Source of the DNA: an uncultured Acetatifactor sp.
Lineage (GTDB): Bacteria; Bacillota; Clostridia; Lachnospirales; Lachnospiraceae
Assembly: GCA_910589655.1 (NCBI GenBank)
Contig: CAJUTJ010000174.1
Coordinates: 1 to 64,000, forward strand
Length of the DNA: 64,000 bases
Reading direction: 5' to 3'
Shown here: positions 34,564 through 40,741 of the stretch, in pieces
How positions within the stretch are numbered: position 1 is the stretch's first letter
How the letters are laid out: each line of letters starts with the position of its first letter
Notes under the pieces: model-generated
What the model saw: the letters and a program-made list of their open reading frames with translations, nothing else
The model's database searches: none
What the model was told of the DNA's origin: nothing
Program-made: the position numbers and the translations under genes

Positions 34564-35694
34564 TCAAGCAAAGTTTTTAACGAATGCGGTTATGCCGATG
34601 CCTAAGCCGCTTAATCCAATAGTTCCAAAGGAACCGAGGTTCTCCGTAACGTTATTTATCACTGTAAGCAGGCTGTTTAAATTATTTACCGCTGAAACGA
34701 TTGCATCGGAATTTGCAAAATTTCCAACGGTGGAAGTCCATGTATTGGACAGCCGGTTCAGGGAGCCTTCCCAGGAATCTACCGTCAGCTCCGCCTCCGC
34801 CGCCATAGATCCGGTTCCGTCCGCGTATTGCCGTACCATGGTCTCGTAGGTATCCCATTGGCTGAGCAGTGCGTCCAGCTGTTCCCCGGAGGAAGAACTG
34901 CCGACGGCGCTGATTAAGCCGCTTCTTCGGGGATCCGATTCGTTCAGGCTGTTGTATGCGGCGGCCAAGTCTTTCAGTACATCCATAGGGTCGCGGAGGG
35001 AAAGGACTCCGTATTTTGTCTCTTTTAATTTCACATTCAGAGCACTGCAGGCGGCTTCGTATCTTGCGATGCCCTTTGCACTGATGCCCTCCTCTCCGTC
35101 GGCAACCTGCCGGATATTCAGCAGGATTTCTTTGAGTGCGTTGGCGGCTTCGGAGCCGCTTTGGCGTGTAACGGCAATCATGGTTCCCAATGCGGCCGCC
35201 GCCTCGTCGGCGCCAACGCCGAGAGAAGCGGCGGTGGAGCCAAGGGCTGCCATCCCTTTCGCCAGTTCAGCCATACTTAAGGTATTTTGGCCGGAAATGT
35301 AATTCATTCCGTCCAGAACTTTTGCCAGCTCCGAGACAGAGCCGTTTAAGCGATAGGCTTGGTTTGCAGCAGACAGGATTTGATTCGCCAGTTCGGCGGT
35401 TATATTGCCTGCATTCTGGGCAGCCATGGACAATTCGGCGATTCCTTCGACATTTTTAAAACCGGCAAGAGATGCTTCCTGAATACCGGATAAATAGTCG
35501 GCGGCGCTTCCTCCGTATTGGCCTGCCGCGCGGAAGGCATTATTGGCGATGCTTTCCAAGGCTGATTTAGACAGTTTGTTATTGGTCTTGCTGATTTCCG
35601 TCAGCAGGGTGTCAACTTCTTTTAATTCCGAGACGACATCCTTCCAGCTTGGAACATCTTGTATGGTTTCTATTAAGTCTTTTAGATTTTTCAT
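34564..35694 (-). CDS. Tape-measure protein 1, N-terminal part
   Basis: 376 residues from MKNLKDLIETIQDV after CAGGAGG. TP901-type core: SAADYLSGIQEASLAGFKNV, LDGMNYISGQNTLSMAELAK, AAALGTMIAVTRQSGSEAAN, SWEGSLNRLSNTWTSTVGNF. It stops (TGA) right after GITAFVKNFA, the same place where the paralogue at 17540-18685 loses homology. The downstream tape-measure sequence resumes beyond cargo gene d. The protein may act as a separate subunit or be joined to the C part at RNA level. Confidence 0.85.
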   Translation of the reverse strand: MKNLKDLIETIQDVPSWKDVVSELKEVDTLLTEISKTNNKLSKSALESIANNAFRAAGQYGGSAADYLSGIQEASLAGFKNVEGIAELSMAAQNAGNITAELANQILSAANQAYRLNGSVSELAKVLDGMNYISGQNTLSMAELAKGMAALGSTAASLGVGADEAAAALGTMIAVTRQSGSEAANALKEILLNIRQVADGEEGISAKGIARYEAACSALNVKLKETKYGVLSLRDPMDVLKDLAAAYNSLNESDPRRSGLISAVGSSSSGEQLDALLSQWDTYETMVRQYADGTGSMAAEAELTVDSWEGSLNRLSNTWTSTVGNFANSDAIVSAVNNLNSLLTVINNVTENLGSFGTIGLSGLGIGITAFVKNFA

Positions 35695-35751
35695 GTAAAA
35701 TATCCTCCTGATATTTTTTCAAAAATTATTCATTGATTACAAGCTGCATGG

Positions 35752-36480
35752 CTATGGCTGAGTTACCGGCAGCCAGCTTAGACAAGATTTATCCTTAAGC
35801 TTGGACATATCAATAGTACCGGCGTATACACCGATCATTGCGTTATCGTAGTTGATACTGGTTTTTATCTGCTCGAAGCTTTGGCTGAATTGATAAATGG
35901 TCATCTGCTCGGTCTGCTCGTAATTGTATTTGAATTCCGGCCTGTTGACCAGCGCCACTACCAATTTCTCTAAATAGGGCTCATATGGTTTGCGTGCGTT
36001 TCTCATCAGCTTTTTCCGTTCCAGATTGATGCGGAATTTTTTGGCCTCCTCATTACCGGGCTTCCGGGTTTCCTTTTGCAGGCTGTTTACCTTGCGGATA
36101 TAAGCTGCCAAGCGGTGATAGGCAGCTTCGTCGATACTTAAATGATTCGCATTGCTTTGCAGGATGGGTGCGCCGGTCAGGGGATGGTTCTTTTTCCTTA
36201 TGTCCGACAGATCCACATCACCGAAAAGGATACCGGTGTCTTCACAGGCAATTGCCGGAAACAGCATCGTAAACAGCTGAAAGTCGTTAATCTGTGTGAA
36301 ATCAATGCCAAAGTCATCCAACTGTACCATGTACTGATAGGGTGTGGCGGTTATGGCGGATATGAGGTGGTAATAATGCTGTTCGTCCTCTAAGATTTCG
36401 CCAACCGTGGGTATTCTAACCGACAGACCGGGAAGAATATCCACGGAGGAGCATTTTAAAAGGCTTTTTCTATTTTCCAT
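35752..36480 (-). CDS. Tape-measure chaperone-like protein
   Basis: 242 residues, overlapping the previous gene by 11 bases. Helical, with VDILPGLSVRIPTVGEILED at the N-terminus and a basic middle (KKFRINLERKKLMRNARKPY). It lies directly before the tape measure, where tail-assembly chaperones (gpG/GT type) are encoded. The C-terminal QMTIYQFSQSFEQIKTSINY also fits that group. No slippery frameshift site was identified between this gene and the previous one. Assignment rests mainly on position. Confidence 0.55.
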   Translation of the reverse strand: MENRKSLLKCSSVDILPGLSVRIPTVGEILEDEQHYYHLISAITATPYQYMVQLDDFGIDFTQINDFQLFTMLFPAIACEDTGILFGDVDLSDIRKKNHPLTGAPILQSNANHLSIDEAAYHRLAAYIRKVNSLQKETRKPGNEEAKKFRINLERKKLMRNARKPYEPYLEKLVVALVNRPEFKYNYEQTEQMTIYQFSQSFEQIKTSINYDNAMIGVYAGTIDMSKLKDKSCLSWLPVTQP

Positions 36481-36961
36481 TTTTGAATCCGTTACTGAAA
36501 TCTTTTACCGTAAATTTCAGTAATCTTCCTTTAAATTTATTCTGGGGGCAGTAGGGCTTGTTGGATATCAGAACCGTTTTGCCGATGCCCGGACTGTTTT
36601 TTTCACAGAGTATATGATCCAGTTCACATGTGACTTTATCATACCAGAGGAAGGTCTGCCCGTCTTCCTCGTATCTTACGGCTGCTTCGTGGCATGTGAT
36701 ATAGAAATAGATTGTAACGTTCCGAAAAGTATTGTTTGCGGGATCGATGCCTGCCTCGATATCGAAATTGATAAATCGTTCTGTTTCCGTAACTGTGTCG
36801 GGCATGTATTCATGTGGAAAAGAACATGTGAAAGGGATTTTAGTTTCAGGGTATTCTTCCCCTTCGTATCCCAGAAGCTTTACCAGCTCCTTTGATTGGC
36901 AGATTTCGTTCATGATTATGTTTCTGTATTCTATCATTTCAGAGCTTCTTGTTTTTTTCAT
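36470..36961 (-). CDS. Tail completion/terminator-like protein
   Basis: 163 residues from MKKTRSSEMIEY after GGAGGTGATTGCT. A compact alpha/beta protein with VTIYFYITCHEAAVRYEEDG and CELDHILCEKNSPGIGKTVL, ending in a beta strand LLKFTVKDFSNG. Size, position before the tape-measure chaperone and the strand pattern match tail-terminator or head-tail-joining proteins, but no motif is decisive. In a tail without a head such a protein would cap the distal end. Confidence 0.45.
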   Translation of the reverse strand: MKKTRSSEMIEYRNIIMNEICQSKELVKLLGYEGEEYPETKIPFTCSFPHEYMPDTVTETERFINFDIEAGIDPANNTFRNVTIYFYITCHEAAVRYEEDGQTFLWYDKVTCELDHILCEKNSPGIGKTVLISNKPYCPQNKFKGRLLKFTVKDFSNGFKNGK

Positions 36962-37023
36962 AGCAATCACCTCCGTATTGTAAAGTTTTATGCAGATAAT
37001 ATTGATATTGCCGACAGCACAAG

Positions 37024-38676
37024 TTATGTTGTTTGAAATGCCAGTATGGGGAATCCGCCATTGATGCCATGCGCATCGTCTGTAAATTTATCGCCAAGCT
37101 TGTGGGCGTATGTTTTTAAAATGCTTTCGCTGACGCTTTCGCAGTTTGTTTTGGTCACGGCATAGGCATTGCCGCCATGTAGTCTTGAAGTCAAGGCATA
37201 ACAATTTATCAATTGGCATGAATTCATGGAGTAGCCGATAATGCTGCCATATGCATTACCCGAATCATTGACTTTATAGTTCCCTATGCTGTAACAATTG
37301 GAGACATATGCTGTCTGCTGGCAGCCTGTTATTCCTCCGGCGGCATGATATCCCGTAACATTTCCCGTATTATAGCTGTTTTTAACTTCATTTAGGGCGG
37401 AGCCAACAATTCCACCCGCATATGAAGCGGAAGATTGGCCGGAGGCGGTGATTTCCCCGTTGTTATAACATTCGTCGATACGTCCGCCGCTGCCTATGAT
37501 TCCTCCGGCAGATTGTCTGGAGGAGGATATACTGCCCCAATTATGGCATTGGCTGACGTAACTGCCGGATGCAAAGATTCCGCCTGCATACCCCGAATTT
37601 GCAATGATGGTTCCGGTATTGGCGCAGCCGGTGGTCCATATCCCCCCTCCGTTGCGGCCGCCGATACCTCCGGCGTCACCAATCAGAGACTGTATCTTTC
37701 CGGTATTATGACAATTCATAAAATGTCCGCCGTATCCGCAGATGCCGCCGGAATACCTTTTTCCTTGTATTATTCCGTTATTGGTGCATCCGGTATATTC
37801 GGCTGATGGACTATACCCGCAGATTCCGCCTGCATAAAAAGGGGCTGCTATCGAAGCGCTGCTTGGATAAAGAGCGTATACGGAGGTATTATTTATTAAG
37901 TTTTCAAATTTAGTGTTTGTGGAATAGGCACAGAATCCCCCCACATACATATTTTTCGAAGTGCTGCCCGATCTGCCGGTGACGGATCCGTTTAAAGTGG
38001 CATTTTTAATAGTCGCACCGTTAGTTTTTCCGAATAATCCAACATATGTCTCGTAGTTCTCGGCATAATTCGCACCCGTAACATCCATATACAAGTGGTT
38101 TATCGTATGTCTCTGACCGTCAAAAATTCCATGGTACTCGCTGATAATGATCCAATTTCCGGCAGTGGGAGAGCAGACATCTGATAAATCAATATCGTTC
38201 ATTAATCTTGCGTTTTGGGAAACATCATTCATTGCCGAATGATTTACAATCGTCCTTAGCGTAACCAGATCATTGGAGTCATATATTTCATAGCTGTTTT
38301 TTGAAATATCAGGCGCAACGATAATATTTACGGTATAGGACACCGAATCACTGCTGACTCTGACAGGTATCACAGAACCAACGGCAGCATTTTGAGATAC
38401 CGTGACCATATTTCCGCTCAGCGAAATATGGTCGTTTGCCGTAGCGGTGCAGGATATTTCTTCTTTGTCCGGTATGGTTAATTTAAAAGATTTTCCTCTG
38501 CTTTTGGCTATGTAACTGTTTGCGGTAACCGGAATCATATAAGTATGATCCGGACCGAACACTTTTGCAGGCACGCCGTCTCTGTTTACCCATGCGGATA
38601 CTATTTTTTTCTTTTGCCCGTTCACGTTAACGAGCATATTTGTCACTTTTTTTGTATTATTTATGTAGATAGCCAT
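37024..38676 (-). CDS. GLUG-repeat/Ig-like fibre protein
   Basis: 550 residues from MAIYINNTKKVT. Residues about 45-125 look like a bacterial Ig-like domain (YMIPVTANSYIAKSRGKSFK; SVSYTVNIIVAPDISKNSYE). Residues 150-545 are GLUG-type beta-helix repeats: GGICGYSPSAEYTGCTNNG, GGIGGRNGGGIWTTGCANTG, GGIIGSGGRIDECYNNGEIT, GGITGCQQTAYVSNCYSIGN, each ending in an asparagine-rich turn. Such solenoids occur in adhesins and fibres. Starts 10 bases after the stop of the collagen-like gene. Fibre genes upstream of the tape measure are unusual. Confidence 0.7.
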   Translation of the reverse strand: MAIYINNTKKVTNMLVNVNGQKKKIVSAWVNRDGVPAKVFGPDHTYMIPVTANSYIAKSRGKSFKLTIPDKEEISCTATANDHISLSGNMVTVSQNAAVGSVIPVRVSSDSVSYTVNIIVAPDISKNSYEIYDSNDLVTLRTIVNHSAMNDVSQNARLMNDIDLSDVCSPTAGNWIIISEYHGIFDGQRHTINHLYMDVTGANYAENYETYVGLFGKTNGATIKNATLNGSVTGRSGSTSKNMYVGGFCAYSTNTKFENLINNTSVYALYPSSASIAAPFYAGGICGYSPSAEYTGCTNNGIIQGKRYSGGICGYGGHFMNCHNTGKIQSLIGDAGGIGGRNGGGIWTTGCANTGTIIANSGYAGGIFASGSYVSQCHNWGSISSSRQSAGGIIGSGGRIDECYNNGEITASGQSSASYAGGIVGSALNEVKNSYNTGNVTGYHAAGGITGCQQTAYVSNCYSIGNYKVNDSGNAYGSIIGYSMNSCQLINCYALTSRLHGGNAYAVTKTNCESVSESILKTYAHKLGDKFTDDAHGINGGFPILAFQTT

Positions 38677-38686
38677 GTTCCGATCC

Positions 38687-39292
38687 TCACTCATATACCA
38701 TAACAATTTCGTTCTCTCCAATCACGTCAGGTTCCGCTGCGGAGTAGATTATGGTTTTCATATCACTATGGCGGTGGTTTAATGGCGCTGCGCCGATTGT
38801 TTCAGGGGTTATGCTGCTTATATCAGCGTCATGTCCGGGCTCGCCTTTGTCACCTTTTTCACCTTTAACGCCGGCAGAACCGTTTTTCACATGGAATGTC
38901 GATTGGATTCCGTCCGATAGAGTCACCGTGACGACGTTTACACCTCCGTCTTCCGTAGATACAATGGTTTGTTCGATAGAAGTAACGGAAATTCCGTCCG
39001 GTCCGGCGGCGCCTTTTTCACCTTTGAGGGAATTTAACCATTCATTTTCAGTTCCGGCAAATCCCCTTTCAACAGCTATGGCATAAGCTGATTTTCCGTC
39101 CATACCGTCTTGGCCCTTGTCGCCTGTAAGCCCGATTTTTATGCCGTTGAACATCAGGCTTCCTTCTGATTCCCCAAGTTTATCAAGGACGGATTTGTTT
39201 ATTGGGATTGCAGCATAAATTCTGCTTAATACTTTTTCGTTAAATTCTTTGAATGAAGAGATCAGATATTCTTTGTTGATTACTTTTAACAT
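38687..39292 (-). CDS. Collagen-like tail fibre protein
   Basis: 201 residues after GAGGAGG. Residues 1-50 are a head/docking segment (NKEYLISSFKEFNEKVLSRI). Short Gly-X-Y tracts (GLTGDKGQDGMDGKSA, LKGEKGAAGPDGISV, GVKGEKGDKGEPGHDA) flank a small beta domain (EQTIVSTEDGGVNVVTVTLS). The end (ETIGAAPLNHRHSDM, VIGENEIVMVYE) is the HRH-type tip element of phage fibres. A slender trimeric fibre. Confidence 0.75.
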   Translation of the reverse strand: MLKVINKEYLISSFKEFNEKVLSRIYAAIPINKSVLDKLGESEGSLMFNGIKIGLTGDKGQDGMDGKSAYAIAVERGFAGTENEWLNSLKGEKGAAGPDGISVTSIEQTIVSTEDGGVNVVTVTLSDGIQSTFHVKNGSAGVKGEKGDKGEPGHDADISSITPETIGAAPLNHRHSDMKTIIYSAAEPDVIGENEIVMVYE

Positions 39293-39350
39293 TTATTGCA
39301 ATTCCTCCTCTGTAGTATTCTTACATTAATCTTGAACCCTGCCTGCGGAA

Positions 39351-39446
39351 ACCGTGAGGCGTTTCGTGCTTTCTTGCATGAAATCCCGAGAACGCCGTGC
39401 GCCAAAATGGGCTGCATTTGCCCATTTTGTGTGCATCTTTATAGGA
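39351..39446. mobile_element. Strongly decayed GTTACTGTTCAC-family repeat, R4
   Basis: CCGTGAGGCGTTT, TGCATGAAATCCCGAGA and TGTGCAT are shared with copy R3; the rest has diverged and now holds a CAAAATGGG/CCCATTTTG hairpin. Lies in the 180-bp gap between the BppU-like and collagen-like genes. Confidence 0.35.
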
Positions 39447-39474
39447 ACGCAGCAGACTTCCGTGTATGGGGATT

Positions 39475-40059
39475 TCATTTCGGGGTTCCCGGATTGGAAC
39501 GAAAAAGCGGTTTGAATTCAGATAGAAAATCGATTGGTTCCGATTCCGGCCCAATACTTCTCCGTTCTAAATCTGAAAGCCTGCATTCTATGTCCGTAAA
39601 CCAATTTCTGTAAGGGGGTTCATACTCCGTAAAATCTAACGTACTTTCGATTTTGATTTCAAACGGCAGGGTCTTTAAGGTATAGTTGTATCCGTTTTCC
39701 GCCCCGACAAAAGCAATGGCAGCCGTGACGCTGCCGCTTTTATAGGTGACGGCATCGGACAGGATCCATGAGAACCGCATGAACTCATTGTTGTACTGCA
39801 TGTTCACTGCGTCCTCCGTAAACATTCCCAATTCATTTTGGATAATGAATTTAATGTTTTTGGTACAGAGATCAACGCCGTCGTAATATCTGTTGATCTC
39901 GAAGGACAAAATGTTTGAATTGGTATCACCGCATACAATCTTACCGATATTTTTCAGGATAGGAGTTTTTTCGGTAATTTGAATGATCTGGTGTTCATCC
40001 TCCATGGGGGATGTTTTGGCCGTATGGCCGCTTAAGTCTGTAAAATTTGTTTTATCCAT
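39475..40059 (-). CDS. Baseplate upper protein (BppU)-like
   Basis: 194 residues after AAAGGG. Residues 25-150 resemble the N-terminal domain of BppU of lactococcal-type phages: ILKNIGKIVCGDTNSNILSF, then YYDGVDLCTKNIKFIIQNEL, and SWILSDAVTYKSGSVTAAIA. That domain attaches receptor-binding proteins to the baseplate. The C-terminal region (EYEPPYRNWFTDIECRLSDL) is a coiled coil followed by a proline-rich end. Confidence 0.65.
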   Translation of the reverse strand: MDKTNFTDLSGHTAKTSPMEDEHQIIQITEKTPILKNIGKIVCGDTNSNILSFEINRYYDGVDLCTKNIKFIIQNELGMFTEDAVNMQYNNEFMRFSWILSDAVTYKSGSVTAAIAFVGAENGYNYTLKTLPFEIKIESTLDFTEYEPPYRNWFTDIECRLSDLERRSIGPESEPIDFLSEFKPLFRSNPGTPK

Positions 40060-40135
40060 CCGTTTTCCCTTTCTGATTTTAATTTGTTATGTGCCATTTC
40101 GCGTATTGAGCGGTTTTGGTTGGGGATATTGCACG

Positions 40136-40164
40136 GACACGCCGGAAAGCCCTTTCGGCGTGTC
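40136..40164. terminator. Hairpin after the HU-like gene
   Basis: ACACGCCG and CGGCGTGT form an 8-bp GC-rich stem just after the stop of the HU-like gene (minus strand). There is no T-run, so it is a weak terminator or a stabilising 3' end. Confidence 0.45.
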
Positions 40165-40180
40165 TGCTGAGAGCTGTTTC

Positions 40181-40492
40181 TCAGCTGCCGAATAATTTCC
40201 GGTTCACCTGTCCGTTATAATATTTTGACAGGGAGGCCTTGATATTTACGTGTTCCGGACAGCTTATGCCTTGGAACATTCCTTTGGAATATTTCTTTTC
40301 CTTTATGTATTTTCTTTTGATTTGGATGCCGTTAAATAATTTAATGCTGATTTCTTCCGACGGAGCGGTGGAAGATAAGCAGCCAAAGATGACATCCTCC
40401 GTAGACTGAAACAGTTTACGGACTGTTGCCACATTGATATTTTCCCGTTCTGCTATTTGTTTTATTAAAGTATCCTGAGTGATATTGATCAA
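40181..40492 (-). CDS. HU/IHF-like DNA-binding protein
   Basis: 103 residues from a TTG start with GGAGG at the right distance. MINITQDTLIKQIAERENIN, then VATVRKLFQSTEDVIFGCLS, is the helix pair of HU-like proteins. The beta arm (EEISIKLFNGIQIKRKYIKE) is followed by a shortened C-terminus. It comes directly after regulatory module C and after the polymerase-like gene. A DNA-architectural or regulatory role in expression of the cluster is plausible; some phage structural genes use this fold too. Confidence 0.65.
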   Translation of the reverse strand: MINITQDTLIKQIAERENINVATVRKLFQSTEDVIFGCLSSTAPSEEISIKLFNGIQIKRKYIKEKKYSKGMFQGISCPEHVNIKASLSKYYNGQVNRKLFGS

Positions 40493-40608
40493 ACCCTATG
40501 CCTCCGTTTCTTACATTTGTCCGGTAAGTTTCTGTCGTATCTGCCGGTATCGTATAAAAGATTTGCCGTGATGCCGAAACCATGAAAATGATTTGCGCGC
40601 CTTCTTTT

Positions 40609-40717
40609 TTCCCATATACACACATTCCTTCTTCCGTAATTTACGGATGTATTTTCTTTTTGGTATTTTATTCTTCCGTAAATTACGGCTTAGTGCATCT
40701 GGACGGAAAACAGGGAC
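40609..40717 (-). promoter_or_regulatory. Regulatory module, copy C
   Basis: TTCCCATATACACACATT (CCC at 40611), arm CCGTAATTTACGG at 40634-40646, arm CCGTAAATTACGG at 40676-40688, AGGGAC at 40712. Spacings 23, 42 and 24. It lies between the polymerase-like gene and the HU-like gene. No terminator follows it, unlike copies A and B. Confidence 0.8.
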
Positions 40718-40741
40718 GCAGCTTATTATGTTTTTGGTTGC

